Shown here one piece after another: positions 26,901-35,264 of a DNA stretch of 64,000 bases (the stretch's first letter is position 1; each line of letters begins with the position of its first letter). Made by a program: the position numbers and the translations under genes. Source of the stretch: Marinobacter alexandrii (lineage in GTDB: Bacteria > Bacteroidota > Bacteroidia > Cytophagales > Cyclobacteriaceae); the NCBI GenBank assembly GCA_039984955.1, contig JBDWTN010000007.1, forward strand, positions 868,001 to 932,000, given 5' to 3'. The notes under the pieces are model-generated. The model searched no databases and was not told the DNA's origin. It saw only the letters and a program-made list of their open reading frames with translations.

Positions 26901-27705
26901 CCAGTTGATGCCCTTCTCGCTCGTAAAGAGCTAATGGATTGAGTTTGAAAGGAATCACCCGCTCTTCTCCATCTATGATGGTATTGATCTTAAATAGGCT
27001 ACCGGAGAGTTCATCTTCTTTATTTGATTCTTTATCGAAGATTTCAGATATTTCTATTTCAAGAATCCGGACAGCATCCCTTACTTCATCAGAAAAAGCC
27101 AGTTCCTCCCAATGTGGAAAAATGACCACAGCGTCAAATACAAAGTATTTAGATCCATCGCTGAACTCAAACCTATTCTTGAATTCATAGGCATTGAGCT
27201 CTTCTTCCTCGAACTCTAACAGTACCTCATACATCCCCTTAAGATCGACCCGATCATTTTCGTCTCCGCTGTATTTCATCTTAGAATCAGATGGATCGCC
27301 TAAATTTGCTTCAGATAAAAACAAGCTCTGCTCGGAGCGAAAGCTTTTTTCGATCCAGCAGTTCTTTATTCCTGGCAAGTCGATGACTATTCTTCGAAAA
27401 TCATTGACCGATAGTGGTGCGTTTGGTAAAACTTCTTCTGGAGCAAAAAACGGTTGGTATTTTCCCAACAGCGATTTTCCATCTTCGGAAAGGATGTCCT
27501 CAATCGCATGGTTAGTCCGGTATCCAAGCTCGGTCAGTGAATAGCAAAGTGCTTCCAGGATGGTGATACCCGGATCATGGGTATTATGATCGGTCCATTC
27601 CCCGGCATGATCACAGATGTACTGCATACCTACCTCTCTCAGGAAGGTATAGTCCATACTGGTATGAGCGGGACTGGCCCTTGATATAGTAGTTTCCGAA
27701 GACAA
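23920..27705 (-). CDS. Large baseplate protein, Afp12-like (second baseplate-J-type)
   Basis: 1261 residues. The N-terminal region contains 'HNTHDPGITILEALCYSLTELGYR', the signature at the start of baseplate-J/gp6-related wedge proteins. The rest is a long mixed alpha/beta protein without other recognised domains, as in Afp12-type proteins. The start here is a TTG at 27705, eight bases after the preceding stop; an ATG at 27657 ('MDYTFLREVGM') is an alternative. With the Afp11-like protein at 36347-39442 it should form the wedge ring that triggers sheath contraction. It lies after the fibres rather than next to Afp11, a departure from the Afp/PVC order. Confidence 0.85.
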   Translation of the reverse strand: MSSETTISRASPAHTSMDYTFLREVGMQYICDHAGEWTDHNTHDPGITILEALCYSLTELGYRTNHAIEDILSEDGKSLLGKYQPFFAPEEVLPNAPLSVNDFRRIVIDLPGIKNCWIEKSFRSEQSLFLSEANLGDPSDSKMKYSGDENDRVDLKGMYEVLLEFEEEELNAYEFKNRFEFSDGSKYFVFDAVVIFPHWEELAFSDEVRDAVRILEIEISEIFDKESNKEDELSGSLFKINTIIDGEERVIPFKLNPLALYEREGHQLGTKVMLSGEAIIPFIADQVLPFIEPLLPEYIARINRSRKLANKVFQLLHDHRNLCEDFVGVRSARKQLVGVLANVEVKPHSDVNMVLGKIYDLLDQYLDPPIKRKSVESLKDQGYDLEDILQGPLLYHGFISDADIEAAADRETIYASDLVSLIMGIDEVIGVSGLEFTNLAEHRTIYEEISDFLVLDPKIYKPRLGTEYCQISFLDQYADAEKAQQYFHQFRRERRDDPMTLLRKVMPEGESWELDSYDSVQNDFPNVYHIGDEGISDAQSEKRKAQAKQLKGYLVVFDQLLADYLSQLSHTKDLFSLDPRQSRTYFPKPVYDVPHVSNLLKAFLADQNNVEDPTEAWQYFKKDPENEYIRTINHISENENTFLRRRNEVLDHLLARHGEDFDDLGRMMSLHQINDAHTVIADKLDFLNDYPTLSRDRSTAFNYKKIDVNHYPDVWESKNISGFERRLYAKLGLENYQRRDFHSGKLTNKYVEIYQEEDLDDIDEYRFRIKDEKGSVLLSSTKQFFELEELHRELDTLIHSSFHSYNYRCECAQDGTFYFNVLDPTGDIVGRRIAYFDTHQEVHKEIEHTIEFMRSRFANERLYVLEHLLLRPKIRQTVTSSSLLNRISYFDEERLLYTPNQSGEEDTPLSLERYYRIKKSPKDTQVETGFGTRAKFVDTYEFEIGDRSGEEEGFQWWLKSGTYQNVYELKEKLSLSARYISDKRRYEIHKATKQKYEIRLTDIEGQMIATSSRTTRKEELEDLIEGIVAHFSKIKSLPVFLEDQLLPPLQVTKEQAVEPYSFKVSVVLPLHTGRFCHPAFRSLAETKIIEELPAHILPEIYWVHPEGFERFERAYRGWLLMNAAEKSMDPILQEHYAYDLNRAHRKLLDALQEIHDNHGIGEEGMEIVPKKPLTESDGRNESAKDDVISFHKDFLVSPRPTDYWEIGEMSIGKEFVIGHTCEYYPGIGDMRMGDTFRVTRHDELTKRGIGRMRINKNFDVE

Positions 27706-27713
27706 CCGAATGA

Positions 27714-27902
27714 CTATTTTTTCGCTTCAGCTACTGCTTGCTCTGTTTCACTTTCAGTAGCCAGTCGATCATTGAGTTGCTCGCCCGCCTGATATTGTAG
27801 TTTGTGAATGAGTTGATGCACTTGCAGGTAGGGCAAGCTACCCAAAGATTGTAAGATCTTGTTGGTCTCTTCTACGGTAAGTTTTAGATTAATTGTTTCC
27901 AT
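27714..27902 (-). CDS. Small conserved-type eCIS protein (62 residues)
   Basis: A 62-residue acidic protein beginning 'METINLKLTVEETNKILQSL' with 'LPYLQVHQLIHKLQ' and an A/E/K tail. Its strand-helix-helix look ('L.LTV.E.N.IL..L..LPY..V..LI..I') recalls tiny proteins found in phage tail clusters. It sits between the shortest fibre gene and the Afp12-like gene with gaps of 22 and 8 bases, so it is co-transcribed. The role is unknown. Confidence 0.75.
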   Translation of the reverse strand: METINLKLTVEETNKILQSLGSLPYLQVHQLIHKLQYQAGEQLNDRLATESETEQAVAEAKK

Positions 27903-27924
27903 GATTTTTGTATTTAAGTTGTAT

Positions 27925-29040
27925 TTATTCTGATGGTTTTAAACCCTCTATTTCATTGTTGACCTGTATGAGGACTTTATGTAGTATGGTTAAGTAATTT
28001 TTGAGATCAAGATTGTCCATCTTAGCTTCTAATTCTGCCAATGCCTGGCTAAGTGTCCCAGTAGTAAGCACTTCGGTTGACGGATCAACCTTACCTACTA
28101 TTACATTGTCACACGTTATGCTCTTTGCCACATCAACTTGTCCGGTATATTTTGCAATCTCATTTTCTTCAGCCCAGGGAGAGTGTGTGAGGGTTTTTCC
28201 TCCCAGCTGTATAGCTTGAAAGCTTGCTTCACCGTTTACTACCAATAAGGGATCCGTATGGTCAGTGGGAGGTTTTGAAATGCTCATCTTTCCCTCAATG
28301 GAAAGTACTTCGCTTTCCTGAGGAGGTTGCCCAATACCTAAGGCGTTGAATTGGCCTTCTCCGCCTACCTTAAAGAGCATATTTATAGAAGAATTAGGAG
28401 GTTTCTTAATACCCACCTCGCCCGTAATTGAAAGTACCTCACCAGATTGAACTTGTCCACCAATACCTAATGTTTGAAACGTTCCGTCACCTTTTACCTC
28501 AAGAAGAGGAACCGTTGCAGTCCCATCAATCTGAACAGGACCCGTTCTTTTTATACCATCGTTTTCATCATCTAATGACTGCCAATGGATGATTAGATCA
28601 TCATCTCCAAGTTTCAGTGACCCAACGTTTATCGAGCTAAAGACTGCTGAACCATCCGATAAAATGCTGCCAGAAGTGCCAGTACCTATTTTAAGTCCTC
28701 CATCAATCGTAATATCACCGGTAAAGCTGGCCTTGTCTTCAACCTTTTTCCAGACCTCTTCTACCTTGTTTCCATCCACGTTTAAGGTTCCAACATTCAA
28801 CACTCCATTGACCTCTAACTCCTTGATGAATCCGCTTTGAGCATCCAGTGCATTCACCAAAACCTGACTCCTTAATATTTTAAACGTTTGCTCGTCAACG
28901 TCAACGCCATCATCTTCCGGGTTAAGGAATGAGTCAATGACCAATGCAAAATCTTCATCTGTTGGCTTATCTCCAGGTTGGAATTTATCTTTTAGGCGAT
29001 CTCGACTGCTTTTCTCTTCCTGATTTACTTCACCATCCAT
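27925..29040 (-). CDS. eCIS fibre-like protein 4 (short)
   Basis: 371 residues. The N-terminus ('SRDRLKDKFQPGDKPTDEDF', then 'LVIDSFL') carries the motif shared by the four consecutive fibre genes. The body is a beta-repeat shaft with 'GNLGIG'-like units ('TLGIGGQVQSGEVLSITGEVGI', 'ALGIGQPPQESEVLSIEGKM'). A helical end (about 325-371, 'LAELEAKMDNLDLKNYL') could trimerise. It lacks a recognisable receptor-binding head, so it may be a short fibre or an adaptor. Its start overlaps the end of the preceding fibre gene by 16 bases. Confidence 0.78.
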   Translation of the reverse strand: MDGEVNQEEKSSRDRLKDKFQPGDKPTDEDFALVIDSFLNPEDDGVDVDEQTFKILRSQVLVNALDAQSGFIKELEVNGVLNVGTLNVDGNKVEEVWKKVEDKASFTGDITIDGGLKIGTGTSGSILSDGSAVFSSINVGSLKLGDDDLIIHWQSLDDENDGIKRTGPVQIDGTATVPLLEVKGDGTFQTLGIGGQVQSGEVLSITGEVGIKKPPNSSINMLFKVGGEGQFNALGIGQPPQESEVLSIEGKMSISKPPTDHTDPLLVVNGEASFQAIQLGGKTLTHSPWAEENEIAKYTGQVDVAKSITCDNVIVGKVDPSTEVLTTGTLSQALAELEAKMDNLDLKNYLTILHKVLIQVNNEIEGLKPSE

Positions 29041-32000
29041 AGCTCTACTTCTTTAGAAATGTCTTTGATCTTGAACCAGGAAGGAGCAGTAGGCGATCCT
29101 TTCTTTAAAGGGATTTGACCCAGAAGTCCCACACAGTTCCACTCGGGTCTTTTTTCCCTGCTTATGTATTGTTTGTTAGGGGCATACTTCGGATTTAGCT
29201 TAGGACGCTCCATCGTTTCAAATTTTCCAGAACCTACCATCATAGGTCTTCCTTCTTTATCCAATACTGGAACTTCTTCTTCATAGGTTTCTATCACTGG
29301 AATTTGATGCTCACCTACTTTGGTTTTCCCACTTTCATCAAATAGCTGTACTGTTTTAAACATCGGTTCTTCCACTTCTCTTTTCTCTTTCTTTTCAACT
29401 GGTCTTTCGACATACTTCTTTCCTTTCTTCACGACTTCATAGGTGGTTACTATCTCCTCTATTGTTCTTTTCTCCACTTTTTGCCGTTCTTTCTTCACCT
29501 TCTCCGTCTTAGGCACCAAGATCTCTTCTTTGATCTTTTCCATGACTCTCTGACCATAATCGTCTTTGAGATATTTACCAGGCCAATCCATATAAACTCC
29601 TCCGACTATTCCAGCGCCTACTGATATAATTCCGAAAGGTGATTCTCCTTTTTTGGCTGGTCTGACTTTTCCTGCTTCTAATACTACCGTAGTGCCAACA
29701 GGTATAGGCTTCCCATTTTTTGATTCAAAATACTCTGCGTAATCCTGGTTCTGATTGTAGGCTGTACCGGCTATGTAGAGATCCCCATTTCTATTGAGCT
29801 CGAGTGCATTAGAACGCTTATTATTATCTATTCCGTTACCTACTATAAATATGGGTTCATCTTCTCTAGTTCCGCTATTCTGCCCTTTGATTTGATTATA
29901 CATTCCTGCGGTTAGGGAGGATCGGGTGGTAGCCACTACCCCTTCGCCTATAGCAGTAGATGCCCACCCCCTTGCTTCAGATCTATGACCTGTTGCAAAT
30001 GAATAAGCCATACTTGCATCACAGTTTTGTCCAAATGCAACGGAAGAATTTCCACTGGCGATGCTGTTCACACCCATCGCAACAGAACCAAAGTTTGAAG
30101 ATGTACATCGGCTCCCTGCAGCAAAAGAGGAACTTCCTTCTGAAGTAGCATAATAACCCAATGCTATTGATTCCGGACCAGAAGCAACACATTCACGTCC
30201 CAAAACCATTGCATAATTACCTGAAGCGGTGGAGCGAAAACCTATCGCTACGGAATTAGTACCATTTGCATTTACTTGAGAACCGATTGCAACAGCTCCA
30301 TAACCATGCGCTTTTGACGAATTACCCATCGCTAACGATTGCCGCCCAAATGCTTCACTAAAGTGGCCAAAAACCATCGATGATTGCTCTGAAGCCACAC
30401 TACCGGATCCCAATGCGACAGAATACATTCCAGCAGCATGCGAATTATGACCTGCAGCGAACGATGTAAATCCAACATTCTCAGGATCCCAGCGATCTCC
30501 TGTAACATAACCAGCTCGGAACGCAGACTTCTCAGGAATCCACATCATGCGATGACCACCTCCCCTCTTTTCAGTAGCAAACCCTTCACCCTCCACGATC
30601 AATCCCCCGTTTTGCACATGTAAGCTAGCCTGAGCAAATCCTCCCCCAACAACAACTCTCCCTTCATAGTACATTAAGTCATCTTCATATTTTTTCCAAG
30701 AGGTAGCGCCTTCCATTCCTTCGGTCAAGGATTTCCAACCATCAGTTGTCCTGCCTTCAAAATCAGAGCCAGTCCAGCGAATAGTGCCAGGTTGATTTAG
30801 TGCACTTCTTCCAATTTTGATCGCACCATCTACTTCTAGTCTCTCTTTTGGATTTGTTAGGCCTACTCCTACGTTTCCATCAGTATAATAGACCCGATTG
30901 TTTGAGCCTTTAGTCCAAGTATCTGATTTTGTAAAGGATATCCATTGATTTCCGATTTTCCCTTCAAAGTCTGTTCCGGTCCATCTTATGGTTCCTTTTG
31001 AAGCATTATTTTGAGTGTTTCCTAAAGTCATTGCTCCGTCTACTTCTAATTTTTCTTTAGGAGTATCTACCCCTATTCCTAACTGGCCACCAGGGCGGAT
31101 AACCATCTTTTGAGAGATTTCTCCTCTATTAGTTCCACTTTGCGTTACAAAACCTATCTCTCCACTGTAATTGTTGACCCTTTTTCCTGTGATCGCTGAA
31201 AAAACATTGGTAATAGGCTCATCATCCGTCCCTGGATGCAATGCGATCCCGACCATTGTACCTGCTGTTGTCTTGTTGGATTTCAACAAGAGGTTGTAGC
31301 TACCAATTTGCGAAAGGTGATGTTCAGGACCTTTCCCATTTTCCAACTCGACTGTCAGCTTAGCAGCTGGTCTTTTTGCACCAATTCCTACCTGGCTTTC
31401 ATCTGCGTAAATGCCTCTGCCCAGTTCCGCTCGCTTCCATTCTGAAGACTCGTAAAAGGTAAGAGACTTCCATCCCTCATGGGTCATTCCTTCGAAATCG
31501 TGACCGTTCCATCTCAATGTACCTGGTAGGTTGGTACGTGATTGTCCGATCTTTATCCCTCCTTCTACTTCAAGTTTTTCCCTTGGCACAGGATTATTGA
31601 TCCCTACATTGCCTTCTCTTGTAATCGTCAGTTGTTCTCGCCCCCCAGTCCAAAACTCCAGTTCGGCATTCGTTGTTTGAAGTGCAACAGGTCGATCCCA
31701 ACTATTGAGTACGACTTTACCATTTAGCTGTGGATCACCATAATTAGAGCTGTAGGCTCCAACGTATCCGTCAGTACCAGGTGCCACTACATGCAGTCTG
31801 GCGCTGTAGCGATTCCTTGTTGTCTCCACTTTAAGGATACTTTCATTCTCATCTTGAATATGAAGCGGGTTTGTCGGGTTTGACACTCCAATTCCGACCT
31901 TTCCGTGAGCATAATATACATCGGAGGGATTGGTCGCCTCTTCCCATTTTCCAAACTGACTGACATCCTTACCATTTAAAAAAAAACCTTCAGCATTTAT

Positions 32001-32198
32001 GCTTCCATTGACATCCAGCTTACTGTCACTAGACGGTTGTTTACCTATGCCAATGTTATTGGTTCCTTTTTGGACATTGACCTGATCTTCCGATTGATGA
32101 ATGAATGAATCAATAAGCTCAGCAAATTGAGCTTCTGTAGGCCGTTTGCCTGTTTCAAAGTAGTCTTTTAATCGATTTCTCCCTTTTAGTGTACTCAT
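29025..32198 (-). CDS. eCIS fibre-like protein 3: YadA-like head repeats and peptidase-G2-type auto-cleavage domain
   Basis: 1057 residues. It starts with the shared motif ('RNRLKDYFETGKRPTEAQF'), followed by shaft repeats of the type 'VGIG...P..KL.V.G..KIG....PGTIRWTG.DFEG'. Residues about 575-765 are some 13 left-handed beta-roll repeats ('HAAGMYSVALGSGS', 'ANGTNSVAIGFRS') as in trimeric-autotransporter heads. From about 820 ('QDYAEYFE', 'PFGIISVGAGIVGG', 'GKYLKDDYGQRV', near the end 'RPEWNCVGLLGQIPLKKGS') it resembles the peptidase G2/intramolecular chaperone domain of phage tail fibres. A lysine/glutamate-rich insert (about 895-970) interrupts that domain. It is probably an adhesive fibre that matures by self-cleavage. 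Confidence 0.85.
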   Translation of the reverse strand: MSTLKGRNRLKDYFETGKRPTEAQFAELIDSFIHQSEDQVNVQKGTNNIGIGKQPSSDSKLDVNGSINAEGFFLNGKDVSQFGKWEEATNPSDVYYAHGKVGIGVSNPTNPLHIQDENESILKVETTRNRYSARLHVVAPGTDGYVGAYSSNYGDPQLNGKVVLNSWDRPVALQTTNAELEFWTGGREQLTITREGNVGINNPVPREKLEVEGGIKIGQSRTNLPGTLRWNGHDFEGMTHEGWKSLTFYESSEWKRAELGRGIYADESQVGIGAKRPAAKLTVELENGKGPEHHLSQIGSYNLLLKSNKTTAGTMVGIALHPGTDDEPITNVFSAITGKRVNNYSGEIGFVTQSGTNRGEISQKMVIRPGGQLGIGVDTPKEKLEVDGAMTLGNTQNNASKGTIRWTGTDFEGKIGNQWISFTKSDTWTKGSNNRVYYTDGNVGVGLTNPKERLEVDGAIKIGRSALNQPGTIRWTGSDFEGRTTDGWKSLTEGMEGATSWKKYEDDLMYYEGRVVVGGGFAQASLHVQNGGLIVEGEGFATEKRGGGHRMMWIPEKSAFRAGYVTGDRWDPENVGFTSFAAGHNSHAAGMYSVALGSGSVASEQSSMVFGHFSEAFGRQSLAMGNSSKAHGYGAVAIGSQVNANGTNSVAIGFRSTASGNYAMVLGRECVASGPESIALGYYATSEGSSSFAAGSRCTSSNFGSVAMGVNSIASGNSSVAFGQNCDASMAYSFATGHRSEARGWASTAIGEGVVATTRSSLTAGMYNQIKGQNSGTREDEPIFIVGNGIDNNKRSNALELNRNGDLYIAGTAYNQNQDYAEYFESKNGKPIPVGTTVVLEAGKVRPAKKGESPFGIISVGAGIVGGVYMDWPGKYLKDDYGQRVMEKIKEEILVPKTEKVKKERQKVEKRTIEEIVTTYEVVKKGKKYVERPVEKKEKREVEEPMFKTVQLFDESGKTKVGEHQIPVIETYEEEVPVLDKEGRPMMVGSGKFETMERPKLNPKYAPNKQYISREKRPEWNCVGLLGQIPLKKGSPTAPSWFKIKDISKEVELWMVK

Positions 32199-32219
32199 GG
32201 TGGTTGCATTTAGTGGTAC

Positions 32220-35200
32220 TTATTTCTTGAGGTTATTTCGGAATTTTTGTACTTGGAATGCATCTAATACATAAAGCATTTGCTGATCGTCTACGGCGAT
32301 ACCTCCACTGGTTAAATGATTTATGGATTGATCCTTCTTAAAAAGACTTCCCAGTGAGGTGATTAATGTACCTTCATTATCATATATTTCCAGGTATCCT
32401 AAAGCTTGACTATATATGTATACATTTTCCTGATGGTCAAGCGCGAGTCCGATTCCGCCCCTTGAACTTAGATGTAGAAGTTCGTCTACATCTTCATGGA
32501 TACCCCTAATTTTCCATTCCTTGATAAATTCTCCGGCGGGGCTAAACTTCAAAATCCTCCTGTTCCTATAATCACCAAAATAGACGTTGGTTCGTGCAGC
32601 AATACTTGACCTATCATGATGGACCATCTCATCAAGTTTAGAATTCCTTAAGTATCCTTGAAACTCACCATTTTCTGAAAAGATCTGTACCCTTGAATTA
32701 CCTCTATCTACCACATACAATTTGTGGTCAGTTGAAACCGCAACACTTACAGGGCTTTCGAATTGCCCTGGTCCGGAACCTTGGGATCCAATAGTCTCGA
32801 ACTTAGGGTTTTTACCCGGCTTAAATTTCTGGATCCGATGATTAGACATATCAGCCACATAAATGTGGCCTTTTTGGCTTACTGCTATCCCCCGGGGATG
32901 GATAAAGTTTCCGGGTTCATCAGCATATTTAGAAATTTTCTCTATTTCACTAGATGAAGGGTTGAGTTTTTTTAATCCTCTTTCAGAATGATGACCACCA
33001 GAATCAAATAGGAGGTATTGATCATCGCCACATGGAATGGAAAATTGAGGAGATTGTAATAATTGATTCTCATTTGTCCATACCTGTTCTCTCGTACCAT
33101 CTGATGGATTTAACTTGATAATCCCTCCATTCTCTTCCAATACAATAACATTGTTGTCATTATCAACACGAACATCTCTGACATACAAATCTTGAAGTAG
33201 GCCAGACCAATCACTATCCAGCAACCCTTCCGAATCATAGCGGTTTATTTTTCGATTACTTACTGTATATAAATGGGTATTGCTTGGATCTTGTGAGGTA
33301 ATAAACCGTAGTTGATAGCTATTAGCAATTTTCCAATATTTCACTGGATTCCCTTCGGAATCGAATTTAAAAAACAGTTCCCTTTCACAGGCATAGACAT
33401 TTCCTTCAGCATCTACCGCTACATTATTCAGGTGAATGGAGTTAAGGTGTCTTTCTTCTTCTAAAGGGAAGAATTTATAAATATCAAATGTCTTTTGGGA
33501 TTTTAACTCACTGTCGAATTGATAGACTGTGCGACGGCTTGAAACATAAATGTTATCAAATTGATCAATACTTAACCCTTCAAAGTATAGTCCTCTGCGT
33601 TCATATTTATCAATAAGCCTGCCGTTTGCGTCATGCAATAGAATTACATTGTCATTCAACGCTATAATCCTTTTATTACTGTCTATTGCAAGAGCTCGGA
33701 AATGATGCCATACATCTCTAAGCATAAACAAGTTACCATACTGCCGTAGAAATTGTCCATTTAGATCATATTCTTTGATGTTGTGATAGATTTGATCCAC
33801 AACAAATACTGACTTTTTCGAAACAGTAATACCCCAAGAGCTTAAGAGTGACTCGTTCTTATTGTCACCAACTCCTCCCCAGGATTCAATAAACTCAAGA
33901 TCGGGAGTTATTTTCCAGCTGATCGTCGTATTTGCCAGCTCAGGCATGATTTGACTGCCATTTATTCCAATTTCTATTGCGGCTTCTTTATCTAACTTTC
34001 CATTTATATAGTCAAGTACCTTTTTGGAGAGAGTGATTTCAACAGTGAAATCATCAAGTAATTGCTTTTCATAGTTTAGCTGCAAAGGACTTGAACAACC
34101 AGATTGGGTCTCCTGTAATTGCATATTATGATCTATTGTCACGCCTACCGGAAACAGATAGGGCTCGTAATAGACAACTTCAAGGTTCTGATCATTTAAT
34201 TTCTTTGCCTCAGGAACAGACAGTTTCAAAATGAATGATCCGGACAATTCCTTTATGGGAATTAAGGTTCCATCAGTTATTGGCTTTGAGCTACCTTCGT
34301 CATTTTGTAATATTAGCTCTGATATTGGATTTACTTTTGAACTCTCTCCATGGGTAATTTCCTCTCCATTGACGTAGATGGCTTTCGCATGGATCGCTCC
34401 CTTTACATCTAGCTTTGCGTCCTTGTCTGGATATTTTCCTATTCCTACATTTCCGTTCACCAGAAGTCCGCTGGCTGGCGCTTCTTGTGTACTACTGGAA
34501 GGAAATCCTACACTCAGGTTCCCTGATACATCTAATGTATTGGATGGTTCTTTTTTTCCTATTGCTATTTTTTCCGTTTGCAATCGTGTTTCTCCTTTTT
34601 CAGTCCTTTCCCACATGCTCTCACCTGATCCTTTTGTCAAAGACTGCCATGCTCCACTTATATTCAGTACCTCCAAATCCTCTCCTGTCCATCTGATGGT
34701 CCCTGGCTCTGCCTGATTGGTATTTCCAACACTAAAACCACCACTTATTGAAATTTTCTCTGCTTTAATTGCTCCCTTCACTTCCAGCTTTTCGGTTGGA
34801 TGGGTGGTACCTATTCCTACATTTCCTTCTACTAAAAGTCCGTTGTTGGGATCTTCATTTTTGTCAACGTAGGAAGTACCTATTATTAATCCGTCCCGTA
34901 CTTCAATTGTATTCTCACTATAAAGATCGTTTGCTACAATGGTCCCTTCGACATGTAGTTTTTCCTTTGGATTTTTGATCCCTATGCCTACCCTGCCCTC
35001 TACTATCAAACTATTAACATAGGGCACTTCTTTTTTGCCAGCATAGTTAGACCCGATAGCCACACTTCCTGAAACATCTAGTTTATTTGATGGGTTTTGA
35101 ATGCCAAAGCCTACATTTTTGGTTACCTCATCAACAAAAATCTCATCATCAGTGCGAGAAATCATCTCATCAACCAGTTGTTCAAACTGCTCGGCAGTAG

Positions 35201-35264
35201 GCCTTTTTCCTACTTGGAAATAGCTTTTTAATATTTCTCGCATGGACATGGTCGTGTTACTCAT
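32220..35264 (-). CDS. eCIS fibre-like protein 2 with C-terminal NHL beta-propeller
   Basis: 1014 residues. The N-terminus has the shared motif ('REILKSYFQVGKRPTAEQF', 'LVDEMI'). Residues about 45-310 are shaft repeats ('VGIG...P.EKL.V.G.I'). A middle beta domain (about 320-455) follows. From about 460 to the end are NHL/beta-propeller repeats ('PRGIAVSQKGHIYVADMSNH', 'RIQKF', 'GPGQFESPVSVAVS', 'LYVVDRGNSRVQIF'). NHL propellers bind proteins, glycans or RNA, so this is a plausible receptor-recognition head. The start overlaps the stop of the collar-type fibre gene by 8 bases. Confidence 0.85.
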   Translation of the reverse strand: MSNTTMSMREILKSYFQVGKRPTAEQFEQLVDEMISRTDDEIFVDEVTKNVGFGIQNPSNKLDVSGSVAIGSNYAGKKEVPYVNSLIVEGRVGIGIKNPKEKLHVEGTIVANDLYSENTIEVRDGLIIGTSYVDKNEDPNNGLLVEGNVGIGTTHPTEKLEVKGAIKAEKISISGGFSVGNTNQAEPGTIRWTGEDLEVLNISGAWQSLTKGSGESMWERTEKGETRLQTEKIAIGKKEPSNTLDVSGNLSVGFPSSSTQEAPASGLLVNGNVGIGKYPDKDAKLDVKGAIHAKAIYVNGEEITHGESSKVNPISELILQNDEGSSKPITDGTLIPIKELSGSFILKLSVPEAKKLNDQNLEVVYYEPYLFPVGVTIDHNMQLQETQSGCSSPLQLNYEKQLLDDFTVEITLSKKVLDYINGKLDKEAAIEIGINGSQIMPELANTTISWKITPDLEFIESWGGVGDNKNESLLSSWGITVSKKSVFVVDQIYHNIKEYDLNGQFLRQYGNLFMLRDVWHHFRALAIDSNKRIIALNDNVILLHDANGRLIDKYERRGLYFEGLSIDQFDNIYVSSRRTVYQFDSELKSQKTFDIYKFFPLEEERHLNSIHLNNVAVDAEGNVYACERELFFKFDSEGNPVKYWKIANSYQLRFITSQDPSNTHLYTVSNRKINRYDSEGLLDSDWSGLLQDLYVRDVRVDNDNNVIVLEENGGIIKLNPSDGTREQVWTNENQLLQSPQFSIPCGDDQYLLFDSGGHHSERGLKKLNPSSSEIEKISKYADEPGNFIHPRGIAVSQKGHIYVADMSNHRIQKFKPGKNPKFETIGSQGSGPGQFESPVSVAVSTDHKLYVVDRGNSRVQIFSENGEFQGYLRNSKLDEMVHHDRSSIAARTNVYFGDYRNRRILKFSPAGEFIKEWKIRGIHEDVDELLHLSSRGGIGLALDHQENVYIYSQALGYLEIYDNEGTLITSLGSLFKKDQSINHLTSGGIAVDDQQMLYVLDAFQVQKFRNNLKK

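Noticed and set aside
29025-32198. Trimeric autotransporter adhesin
   Set aside because: The head repeats resemble YadA, but no signal peptide or membrane-anchor domain is present, and it has the shared eCIS fibre start.
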